From contig CM067085.1 in the NCBI GenBank assembly GCA_034008185.1, positions 54,184,602-54,248,601 of the forward strand: a stretch of 64,000 nucleotides of DNA. Direction: 5' to 3'. The translations under genes were made by a program, and so were the position numbers. The notes under the pieces are model-generated. The model had not been told where the DNA came from. It saw nothing but the letters and a program-made list of their open reading frames with translations, and made no database searches. Origin of the DNA: Gorsachius magnificus. Taxonomy: Eukaryota > Chordata > Aves > Pelecaniformes > Ardeidae. Shown piece by piece: positions 35,733-46,271 of the stretch (within the stretch, counting starts at the first letter, position 1; each line of letters begins with the position of its first letter).

Positions 35733-35758
35733 ATTTTTTTTTTTATTTTTTTTTTTTG
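35733..35758. repeat. T-rich run
   Basis: Two long T runs separated by a single A, about 26 nt in all. Confidence 0.8.
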
Positions 35759-36920
35759 CTTCCTCAACAAAATCATCTTCAATTGCCATTTATTCATGCA
35801 GTTTCTAAAAGGTCCTGATGACATATTACAGGAGGCATATGTGTTGTGTCTGGGTTAACATATTTTACTATTAAATTTAACAAATGTTAACTTCTTTTCT
35901 TCTAAAATTATATGCATCATTAAAGGTGGATTGTCGTTACAGTACTCAAAATTCCTTCATATAAATGTTTTTGTGGATCAAAAATAAATATGCAAAGGTA
36001 CTGTGCATTATTTGGTTTCATTTTTGTATGTGATTTCATCATTGAAATTAAACTTTTAAAGTACTTTTGCAGAATTCAAACTTTTCATATCTCTTGTATT
36101 TACTTCAAAAGGAACCTAGTATTGATAAAAACAAAAAATAAAAAAAGACAGTTAAAGTTGATAAGTGAGAACAGTACACTTATCTGTCACATAAGCATAA
36201 GCACTTAAAAGCAAGACGACAAAGCTAAAGTCAAATCCTACTCTGCCACATGATAATAAGACATTTTTCTTATCAAATATCTGGATGAATACTTTGTCAA
36301 AGCACAGTAATCTTAACTTCAGCTTGCATTTTGCAGTTGTAATTTATAGAATTTTAATACAAATATATGGTGTTTGAATTTTTTATAAGACTACTGGATA
36401 GGATAAGCCAAAAAAAACAATTAATGTGGAAAAAAAAAGTATAGCTGTTTTAAAGGAATTATATATGCAGTCATCAAATAAGATTGTATAGCTTTATTAA
36501 GCTGGGGAGAAATTATATGCTTAACATTCCATCTGATGTTTAGCACTATGTCACTAATGTGTACTTCCATCATTTTTTACATTACCTTTTCAGATGGCTT
36601 TTGTGCTGTCAGTATAGTCTGTGATGACTAGTGGAAGAGCAGCACTTTATTGTATGGCTGAATTACATTGCTATTTTAATAAATAAGCATTGAAACATTT
36701 GATCAGAGTATTGGGTTTGCATTTCTCATGTGGACAATGAAGGATTTAAGATGTCAGTTAACTTCTCATCTCCTTGCTTTTAAGCATATATGTTTTATAA
36801 ATTACATGTTATCTAAAACTATTGTCACTTAGGAATCTTAACTGATTTTCAAGGAAGAATTTTTTCATCTAGATTTTCTTTTTGTTTCAAAATTCCATGA
36901 TGTTGTACTGGATTTTATTT

Positions 36921-36964
36921 TGGGGGGTGTAGGTTTGGATTTTGGGGGGGGGGGGGTTGTTGGG
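36921..36964 (+). other. G-rich tract able to form a G-quadruplex
   Basis: G6 at 36922-36927, then GG doublets, an uninterrupted G13 run (36944-36956), TTGTT, and GGG. The G13 run supplies three G3 tracts and the following GGG a fourth, with loops of at most about 7 nt. That fits the usual quadruplex rule on the plus strand. It is embedded in T-rich sequence like the other G/T tracts. Confidence 0.7.
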
Positions 36965-37830
36965 TTTTTTTGTGTCTGGATTAGTAAAAGAAATGTGTTT
37001 TGAAACATAAAATATATGGTAGAGTGGATAGAAACATCTGCTATTAATTAGACTTTTAATGACTGATCAAAAAAAAATCTGAATCAACATCTTTAAATTG
37101 GTGCAGAAGACAAAAAAAGAGGATTTTCTTTATAAGAAACACACAGCCACCTTTTTTGATCATAAAGATCATTGAAGGGGATAGTCTTTTAGAGTTTCAT
37201 TTTGTGAAACAATTTGATTTAACATTATGAAAAATGATTGCAAGTTTTCATCTTAAAACTATCTAAAGACAAAGCTGGTGCAGAACTTAGTGGCTTTCTG
37301 GTCATTAGATAAGATTAGGGTTTTAAAAAGACCTTAGGAAATAGGGAGCAGAGCCCGTTGTTTTCTAAGGTTCCTTTGAAAACTTGGTTCTGAGTCTATA
37401 GTAGTACCTTGGTTTTCTTCTAAACTCTTGATGTTGGTCTGGCATTCCCCAGTGGTACCTACCTGTCCCTGGTCTCCCTCTCTTCTCTTCATTGTTCTGT
37501 TGTTGTCCATGTGGGTATCAAGCTGTCAGTAGTATGTACTCTAAGCTTGAAGAAAGCTATGAGCAGGTTAAACTCAGGTATTTTACTGCCACCAAGAAAA
37601 GCTTTTGGATAAGGCAAATAGTGCAGGATTGGTGATTGCAGCAGTTGTTGACACTGAGATGGAAGCTCTTGAAATAAATGGGAGAAGCTAATGGGAGAAA
37701 TAAAACAAGAACGGATACAGTGTGCCCCACACTTTTGCAGTTGGCATCCCTACCTTCCCTAAAACAGCTTTAGCTTATTAACTTTTATGGCAACTGTAAC
37801 AGGTAATACTTGTTTTTATTTGTTTTACAG

Positions 37831-37911
37831 GGATTTTTATGCTGTGCTCTTTAAAAGACTATGGCTGGCTGGCCAACAACTGCTTCTGTGTTGTTCTCTG
37901 TGCCTTCCTGG
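37831..37911 (+). CDS. possible 81-nt exon, unrecognised
   Basis: A candidate only. A strong acceptor (TTGTTTTTATTTGTTTTACAG, ending at 37830) has a TATTAAC branch-like site at 37776-37782. The segment ends at a donor, CCTGG followed by GTGAGC (37912 onward). It is 81 nt, divisible by three. Taken with one base from a preceding codon it has no stop and ends in the same phase (phase 1 on both sides). The translation is FMLCSLKDYGWLANN, then a hydrophobic cysteine-rich part resembling a piece of a membrane segment. I do not recognise a family. Short open segments are common by chance, so the splice signals carry most of the weight. Confidence 0.15.
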
Positions 37912-39206
37912 GTGAGCCTGGGCCCATGCAGACCACGAAGCTGCTGGCACACATGATGTAGCTGTAGTTGAAAAGGCAGAGGGAGGAGGAGGGAGCTTGT
38001 AATGTGAGATGGGGCATCCTGGCAAGAACAGAGATACAATGGCAGTCACACCTCAGATGTGGCTGGAACAAGGACTTTCCTAGGTTCTTGGGTAGACTGC
38101 ACTGCTCTGCAATTCCAATGTCAAATGAGGAAATCTGAAAGGAAGGGCCTGTTCCATGGTTGCAGCACCTTGAGGATAAGTCTCCCCCTCCCCCTGCTTT
38201 TGTTTCATTCCAAGTTTTTTTCTTCACTAGTTCAAGAAATTCATGCATCTAGTCTATCATCATGAAACTCAGCTTTAGATTTTCAACTTTGTTGGATCTG
38301 ATGTCTGTAAAGAAAAAAGTGAAGGCACAGATATATCAAAGCTAGGGATTACTTAAGTTTGCATCAGAGAGTCTTTCTCCCGGATTTGAAGAAGGCCATG
38401 TGACAATCTGGCAGATAGGGAGGACTGGAAACTCTCTCTGCATAGCTCTGCATATCTGCAAACTCAAGAAAATGTTTTAAAATTGATTGTGTCCACATGT
38501 AAAATATTTGAGTTCACTTAAAACATTCAGTAGTTTTATTCAGTAATTGAGTCCTTCTAGAATATTTGGTTAGTATCAAGCCCAGATTCCAATAGAATTC
38601 TGACTGGAGATAAAAGTCTTGAGTCCTGAGCAGGAACTGAACTGTAGTCATATTTTGTCCATGTGAAAGTCAGACAAGTAAATGACTTATGCCATTCCTT
38701 TTGTCATAGGTAGTAAATTAAACTATCTGCAAAATTAACTTAGTCCACCTGTGAGAAGGAAAATAGGTCTACAGCTATTTTTAGAAGTTTATGTAAGAAG
38801 TACTAATTTGAATTGACTAAACTATTTCTAGGGTATGAATAAGTTCTCAGCATTTGCACAACAGATTATAATGTACCTTTTCTATCAAACATTTCAGTCA
38901 TAACAAAAAAGAAAATAAATGTGATTCAGAATAAGATGTTTGCAAGACAATAAAGACACAAAATGCTTTTAAAAAGTAAGTTTCTCTTCTTCATGTTATA
39001 TTATTTTCAAGTTAGTGCCAAAAAAAGCAATGTTAATAAGTATTGCCACACAAACTATTTTATCTTGTCAAACTGTTTAAGTTAGATCACCTCATAATAC
39101 CAACTATTATATTATCAGTTTTGTCTGCCTACTCCAAAATGAATCCTCTTTCAGGTATTTTAACAGTGTCATCAACAACTGTTTTTCTGTCACCAGGCAA
39201 GTTCTG

Positions 39207-39260
39207 TGTTACAACATGCTAATATTACAATATAATTACTAATGTTACAACATGCTAATA
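39207..39260. repeat. 18-bp direct repeat, period 36
   Basis: TGTTACAACATGCTAATA occurs at 39207-39224 and again at 39243-39260 with no mismatch. It is a small local duplication. Confidence 0.85.
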
Positions 39261-40218
39261 CAGTCTGTGGAGAAAAGTTGTGGTTAGAATTAAGGGCTAT
39301 TTTTCTTCCCTTTTGAACTCCTGTAATTTAATTGAAAAATCTCCAGGTTTTGCACAGTGGCATTTTCATACAGTTAGAGAAGCTGGAGAATTCACTCTTC
39401 AGTTGTAACTGGAAGCAAGGGGCATACGTAAATCGCCATTTTTACCCTTACTACTTCTAAGAACTTCTAACTGTTTTCCTGGAATACTCATGAGGTATTT
39501 TATTAGGGTGAGTTCCAGTGCAGAGGAGGAACCTATGTTCTTTGCTGTACAATAAATGAGTTTCAGTTGTCTTTAGTGAGGGTCTTATCAGCTACTGTAA
39601 TACATAAATCACCTTACTGTTGATGTAGTCCTGATAGCCTTTATTATAGACTCCAGAATAGCCATTGTAACTTGCTAATTGTTCTACCAATGTTAAAACA
39701 ATACTTTAAGGCAATGTGTTTGATGCATCATCTTAGTTAACCATCTACTTTTTGATAAATTTGATTAATCCATTTATAAAATAATAATAATTTTTCAAAG
39801 TTACCTATAACTGTTGCTTTTTTACAATGGTCAAGAAGTTCAGCTTACAACAGCTGCCTTCCCTTGAAGAAAGGTTTTATTTAGTACTGTTTTCTATGTG
39901 TATATTTACAGAATCAATCTTAGAGTGCTTAACTGTGTGACCTCAGTCCATAAGTGTAGTTATGCACTTGCTTAATTTTAACTGTGTAAGTATTTTTTAG
40001 ATTTCAGTGGCAATATACAGTGGTTTAAAGCACACAGTTAAGAATAATTGATATAGTTTGGTATAGTGATTAATGAAAAGTGTGAGTCAGAAACTTATAA
40101 ATCTTATGAGTCTTTAATAAACAAAAGTTAATTTAACAAAAAAAAATCCTAGTAGTGAGATTGATTTCTAAGTGTGCTTTTTTGATGTGTTAAAGCTGAT
40201 ATTAAAGAACCTAACAAA

Positions 40219-40716
40219 TTAAAAGGCTAATGCAGTACAAAACATTGTGTGAATTAGTTTGATAACAAGTGGGGGAAAGAAAAGGAGGGGGAAAAAAAGG
40301 AAAATGAACCCACTCACCCTCCCCCAGCTCTGTGCCAGTGGATTTATGTACTTATGTTGGGTCAGGTACTGGTGGGGGGATTTTTCAAAGTCTGAACTGC
40401 TGCCCACAGCTTTCTCACTGTTTTCTTTATTCCAATCCACAACCTGTGCTGTGGGATTAATGTCTCTTTTAAAAGAAGGTTCACAGCCCAGTCTCTGTGC
40501 TTTCTCTTTGGACATTCTCTGCAATTGGATCTTTCTTTCCAAGCAATTGACTTTGTATCTCATTGTGTTATTTAGTCTTTTGTATTCAGAGCTTTGCTTT
40601 GGACTTCCTTTCTTAAGATTGGTCTCCAACACTTTGCACAAGGTTTCTGTCTTGGACTTTTGCCAGGTCTTGCTGTGGCCATAGCATTCAACTCCTGATG
40701 TGACAGTGTGACCCTG
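40219..40716 (-). CDS. 165-codon open frame, possible exon, unrecognised
   Basis: The longest stop-free frame outside the transposons. It runs from just after a TGA (40719-40717) to a stop at 40221-40219. The translation is hydrophilic and mixed, with stretches such as TLCKVLETNLKKGSPKQSSE, a basic coiled-coil-like CLERKIQLQRMSKEKAQRL, and NPTAQVVDWNKENSEKAV. In the last third, after SWGR, it turns into low-complexity hydrophobic sequence read from a pyrimidine run. That is exactly where a good splice donor (AGG then GTGAGT, complement of 40317-40312) would end an exon. With an acceptor AG at 40696-40695 the exon would be 40318-40694 (377 nt), starting in phase 1 and ending in phase 0. The acceptor has a poor pyrimidine tract. 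No ATG start is required internally. The overlapping plus-strand frame (40259-40684) is hydrophobic and I regard it as the shadow. I do not recognise a family. Confidence 0.25.
   Translation of the reverse strand, partial: QGHTVTSGVECYGHSKTWQKSKTETLCKVLETNLKKGSPKQSSEYKRLNNTMRYKVNCLERKIQLQRMSKEKAQRLGCEPSFKRDINPTAQVVDWNKENSEKAVGSSSDFEKSPHQYLTQHKYINPLAQSWGRVSGFIFLFFPLLFFPPLVIKLIHTMFCTALAF
40271..40304. repeat. homopurine run, 34 nt
   Basis: G5, A3, G, A4, GG, A, G5, A7, GG, A4 without a pyrimidine. On the minus strand it is a pyrimidine tract lying just downstream of the candidate donor at 40317. Confidence 0.75.
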
Positions 40717-43700
40717 TCACCAAGCCTGAAACATGCCCTGAGTCAGGTTGCAAGTCTGTCATTTTCCCAATGCTTAGTTCTAATGAACTTCCTTTGCATG
40801 TTGTTTCTCAGCACAAAGCACTTACAAGTCCATTTATCCTAACATCCATTTCCTTTCTATTGCTTTACATAGTTAAAAACATTGAAGGCATTTCCTGAAG
40901 TCTACCATTCCTGCCCACCCTTTGGGAAGTAATTATTTGCTAAGAATCAGCCATGCATTTGATTTTGCACAAGACAGAGGAGTCAAGGATCATCTTGTTT
41001 AATGGTCGAGGAAATGCAAAGCTTGACAGCCTCAGAGACCTAAGAAAAGCCCTGTGTCAGAGAAGCATACTATTTTTCATTTGTTGAGTGGGATGCATAA
41101 AACTTTATTTTTCTGTTTTTGACATTACCATATACTTGGACACTGCTGAAGAAGCTGTCTGCAATGTTCCAAAATGCACAGCAATTTATGCAAGGTACTA
41201 CAATGCAATGGATTGTTTTGCAAAACTTAATTGCCATCTCATTTATTACAGGAATCCTGTATGTTTTGTTTGTAGTGCGTCAGGTTATTTGCATTTACAG
41301 AATGCTCTAAGAAATTCAAATATTTACTCTCTTGGCATTGCACTGATCTGTCACTTGGTGTCAGCTCAGGGAGCCATTTTATGAACTTGCAACAATTTTA
41401 TCTGTAATACTTCAGTTGGCAAGAAATCTTGCTGGGCCACATTATGATTCCCTTGTGTGTCACTGTGTCATCTTAGAGTATCACATAATAATGTAGCTCT
41501 CCATGTTCTTTTCCCATGACAGCCAGCTGAAAACTCCTTTCATCTGAAACATGACTTCTGCAGTGCAAATGGTCAGCTTAGTAAGCAAAACATATTGCAT
41601 TTCCTTTTGACAACTAGTTTGTTTTCTATTAATTTAAAAATAATTTTGTGATTTGACTAGGAAAATATCCTGAGTAGCACTCACTGGTGAAACATTTAAA
41701 CCTTTTAAATTATGGAACCATACTTTAAGTAAATTCACTAATTTACGTTTGACTGTACTAAAACAATCTTGTTCAGTCATACAAGCTGGTACGCGCTGCT
41801 TACAAAAAAATGCAGGTTTCTCTAAACTTTCAATGTGTCTCCAGGTGTCTATGCACTTGTGTGTCTCTGAACAGGCTATGGACTCTGCTTCTAGACTCTT
41901 TGTATGCAAAAGGAAAGGGGAAAATTGACTGATCTACACTCACATCAGGACTGAACTGAAGTTGCACATAAAGCCTGCATGTCCCCATGTCCGGTCTGCT
42001 GGGGTTTGGCTTTTGAGGCAGTTCAGATGATATGGTGAAGGGCCCAGGAGAGCGAGCTAAGACAACTCCAGTAGCTGTCCTACAAGCCCCGCAGTGTTAT
42101 GTGCTTCAAGGACAGATCGGGTTTCTGTAAAAACATATGACTGAGAGAAGTGTTGAAGATTGGGTTGGTCATGCAGGAGCAGTACTGTTACTATTCCTGT
42201 ACTTGCTCCTGCGTGTAGACAGTACCAATTATTCCAAATTGCCTAAAGGTACAGAGGCGGCCCTGTTGCTAACTTAGTGTAGTACAGTACAAAGCAGCAA
42301 AGCTTGCCACATGTTCAGGAGGTAAAGGCTGTGGAAGTCAGTTGAGTAATCCGAGTTAATACCTGCCTGCCTGGGAGCCCCAGGGAAGGATGCCGATATG
42401 GTACAAGTCAGTGTGAAGTATAGAGTGGCCTAATGTGAAATCAGGGGCTTGAAACAGTACTTCTATATTCACATGCATAATAACTGTTCTCGTGAGCAAG
42501 GATTCGTTGGATCAGAATTAAAAACTGCAGGTGTAGCTTTGTAGCTAGGGAAGACTATGTGTTCTTCCCAATCCTAAATATGTTAATAATGTGATTACTT
42601 TGCATCAGTATGTAAAGATGCTGGTGCATAATTTGCAAGTTATACATAACAGATAGACTTGATCTTTTAAATTTCTTGAGGTGTGGAACATCATTGTATT
42701 TTTATATAAGGGATTGGTAGCTGGGGAGAAAGGAGACCCATTTGGTTAAGAAATGCATCTCCAGATAAAACTAAACTGCATTTAACTTGGCTGCTTGAAT
42801 GCCATAACATATGAAATTAATGTCAACAATAATAAATAGATTACTTATGCACATATTTTTGGTGGAAAAGAGAAAAAGGAATCAGTTTTGGAATTGTTTT
42901 TCATTTGCAAAGCTTGTTGATACCAATGGAAAGAAAAATGAGATACAATCTTCAGAGAACCTTTTGTACTTCTTACTCATAAAAGCTTTACTGAAGATGA
43001 ATAGACAGAAAATTCTCATCGAAGTACACAGGTTTTAGGAGGAACATTTCATAGCTTGATTTTATACTGATATGCTGTTAAGTAATTTATTTTTTTGCAT
43101 ACCTCATAAAAAAAATGCAATCCCAGATATAAAATACATTACCTTCTCTGTCCTAGATACAGGTTCTAAGAAAGCAATTTTGGTAATTTCCCAATTAAGA
43201 ATCAGGACACAAAGTGAGGGGGAAAGAACAATGGCTTCTAATGTCTCTCCAGCTGTGCATCAGAAAGAAGGCACTCTCTTTCCCTATCACATATGTGAAT
43301 TTAGTCTAGTGGGACACAGGAGATGTCTAGAAGAGAGGGACATAACTGACATCAATTTCACAGTCAGACACCACCAGGCACCAGTCTGATACAAAAAAGC
43401 CACTAGATCAGGAAAACAAAAAAATTATATAGAGAACAAAAGTTTGCTAAAGTAATGTTTAAGTTTCAGCTGCTTAAATTATTTGAGCACTTCTCGGGAA
43501 TTCTCAAAGACTTGTTCTTCTCATTCTATGCTAGATAAAAGACTTAACTGCTTTTCTCTCTTTTTTTTTTTTAAGGAAAGAATGCATTTTATTTCAAGAT
43601 GGACATATTTCTGTGTTTCCATTGTGTAAATAACGAATGACACAGTAGAATTTTTCAAAGATAATGAGTTAAAATCTCATGGATGTTCGTTGAGTTGAGC

Positions 43701-44291
43701 ACCAAACACTTTTACATAGGTTTTTATATATTACAGCCTGATTGACCAAACAAACCATAATAAACTTTACTGTTACACTGAATTGTTCCAATCAGACAGA
43801 TCCCTGAATACTCATTAGATCTGATACAGTCTGCACAAAAATCTATTTATTAATAAGTGCCTAAATAAAGTTGCAGATGTACATGATAGGTTGTAATCAA
43901 GCTAAAGGAGACACCATAGCCAATTTTATTTGTTTACCTACAGGTTGGTAAATAGTACTTGCCCTTGATTGACCATGGTACAGAAAGAGACAATTAGCCC
44001 TGCATCTGGAGCTTGAAACAAACGCTGTTGAAATCAAAGATAAAGACACTTCATTGACTTCTTTAGGCCTTCAGGTTCCTTTTCACTCTCAAACAATACA
44101 CATAAAATTCTGAAATTCCATAAATATATAATTCTTTCTCATTTGGTGTCTCCAAAATTAACTTGGAAGAAGGAAAATCACTTAATTCCTTCACATTGTG
44201 ACTATACTAGAAGGTACAATTATATTAGTTTATTTATTGATGTAACATAGTAGATTTTGGAGCTGTAACTCCTGATTTTATGTTGTAATAA

Positions 44292-44445
44292 ACTAGGGCA
44301 GAATCAGGTCCACAGAATGTGTGTGTGGGTACCACTTTTTGAAGCATCTGGTACTGGCCTTTGTCCAAGATGAGCGTCTGGTCCACGTGATTCAGCGAGC
44401 CCACTTTGGCTCACTGAATTCAGCACCCATGTTCTTGTAACAAAA
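44292..44445 (+). mobile_element. ancient CR1-like LINE 3' end remnant
   Basis: AGGGCAGAATCAGGTCCACA, then GAAGCATCTGGTACTGGCC and TGTCCAAGATGAGCGTCTGG, and finally ATGTTCTTGTAAC, follow the order of an old sauropsid CR1-type 3' region known from turtles and crocodilians (GCATCTGGTACTGGCCACTG, then ATGTTCTTATGTTC tail repeats). The match is from memory. Divergence is high, consistent with insertion before the bird radiation. No coding sequence remains. Confidence 0.5.
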
Positions 44446-45479
44446 GATATTTGAGACATATACTAGGGATTTGGTTTTTTTACAGGATGTGAGCTACATC
44501 ATTTTTTACAATGTGATGTTAGGGTTAACATGGAACTGTGTACTTCATAGATTGCACAGATGAAAATGCAGTGTCACAGGTGCATCAAGCGTCTAAATAA
44601 ACACTGCCTTTCTAAAAAAATATCTTCCAATCTGTCTCTTGAGAATTGCAGTTATTTCACAAAATAAACCATGCACAAGCTGTTGCCCATTCAGCCTTAG
44701 GCTGAATTGGTTGAATTAATAAGTGATTGTTGTGAGGAAGAGAGTCCTCACTTTCCCAGAGTTCAGAGAGAATACAGCACAGTACAATGTGTATTTTCCT
44801 CAAATACACAGGTAATGAACCCTGAAGGAGGAAGAAAATACAAGCAGATATTCAATGGCTAGGAATGCCCATAGCCGAGTACCAATTTTGTAAATTGTAT
44901 GGTAGTTTTGTTCTCTGCATTACTGTGTACTTGACATTGAGAGGAGATAAAACATAATTTACTTGTTGCCTGAGACAAATTCAGCTAAGCTCCCTATCAA
45001 GTAAAAATTCAGTACAGTGTTGCCATTGTTGTTCGTGTGCTTTAAATGTGATGAAGTATATTCAATCCTCAGAGTTCCTTTGTGGCAGACAAAGTCACTT
45101 CAGTGTTTTCTTTGAAACTGATGATGCACTGTAAGCAGCCATTTTAAGGGGTGTGAGAATTTTAACATGACACTGCTTCCCATATTGTTGAGGCTTTTTC
45201 ATTTAATATTTACCTATATTCAGTATACAGATTTTCCTTGATTGTACCCAAAAGGGGAAAAATGTTTTCACAGTAACTAATGGCCCTTTTTTTTTTTGTA
45301 ATTGTAGTCAAATTGATATTTTCTTCACTCTGAAGTAGTGAAAAGGACAATAGATACTGGGAAGCAGGGCTATGAAAAAGGCAGAAAACCAAATTAAAAT
45401 AGGAGCACTGGTCAAAAAAAGGCCGTCTGTCTCTTCCAGTTTTAATCATAACTCAAAGAGCTATATTCTTTGAAATGAA

Positions 45480-45495
45480 ATAATAATAATAATAA
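45480..45495. repeat. TAA microsatellite, about 5 units
   Basis: ATAATAATAATAATAA, perfect over about 16 nt. Confidence 0.85.
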
Positions 45496-46230
45496 GTAAT
45501 GAAAGATAAGAGGCAGGTGAACTGACTTGTGATTGGGAAATAAACCCTCTGAAGCACTAGAATTAGTGAGGGAGCTGGAATGATCATGAACATTGGGGTA
45601 CAGTAAAATCTAGGAAAGCAATTTTATAAAGTGAAGAAAGTAGTTTTCTCATGATGCCTGTTGTCAGGGTAGGACATGTTTCCCTAGTAAGGAAGAATAT
45701 GGATACAACCTGACGGGTAATTTTCTTTCTTTTCGTTGAAACAAAGACCCAACCTCAGATTTTTTAATATCTATCCACAGAAAGTGACAAGAGAAGATAA
45801 GATTGTCCAGTCCGCTTGAAGTTGGCTGCTCCTAATGTTCTTAACAGCTCAACTTACCCTTTGGGCCTTTACCACCTCTGGGACAATTCATTAAAGTCAC
45901 CAAATGTGTTAGCCTGCTCTATTCCTTTTTATACCATAGCTGGTTTCACCAACAAAAGATTCATAAGAGGACAGCTATTACAATGCCTGTGTTAAACAGC
46001 ATCCACTTTGAATGCAGCAGTTGAAAAGCCGAAGCAGACTTAACAAAGATACAGTTAGTTAAAACTGCTGTGCCTTTTTCTCCTGACAAAGTTTGACAGC
46101 TGACTGCTGATTAAATGTTGCAGTCCTTACCCCAGGAAGATCTGAGTCAGGCTAGAATTAAGAAAAATCTTCAAAGCAGTCAGAACTTCAGAACTACGCT
46201 TTACAAATGGGAGATGCTGGGTATGTAACA

Positions 46231-46271
46231 CCCCCCACCCCCCATCCCCCCCCCCCCAAAAAAAAAAAAAA
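46231..46271 (-). other. C6-A-C6-AT-C12 tract followed by A14
   Basis: Uninterrupted C6 (46231-46236), C6 (46238-46243) and C12 (46246-46257) run straight into about 14 A. The minus strand is G12-AT-G6-T-G6, with more than four G3 tracts and loops of 1-2 nt, a strong quadruplex pattern. The plus strand could form an i-motif. Confidence 0.8.

Larger units (their letters stand above)
35014..44291. other. unannotated unique DNA with candidate exons
   Basis: About 9.3 kb without transposons I can recognise. Listed separately are a T-rich run (35733-35758), a G-rich tract (36921-36964), a possible plus-strand exon (37831-37911), a small duplication (39207-39260), a purine run (40271-40304) and a minus-strand open frame (40219-40716). 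The stretch around 41960-42430 appears richer in G+C and CpG than its surroundings, without a clear coding frame. Short T runs occur near 43561. Confidence 0.5.

Noticed and set aside
37859..38248. Minus-strand open frame of 129 codons
   Set aside because: The composition is uneven, there are no matching splice signals, and it overlaps the plus-strand candidate exon and a purine/pyrimidine-biased stretch.
40259..40684. Plus-strand open frame of 141 codons
   Set aside because: It overlaps the minus-strand frame at 40219-40716. Its translation is hydrophobic and biased, starts in a lysine-rich purine run, and looks like the complement of the more protein-like minus-strand frame.
45785..45900. 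Possible old repeat end (GATTGTCCAGTCC)
   Set aside because: A single short resemblance without the terminal box or the ordered downstream blocks.
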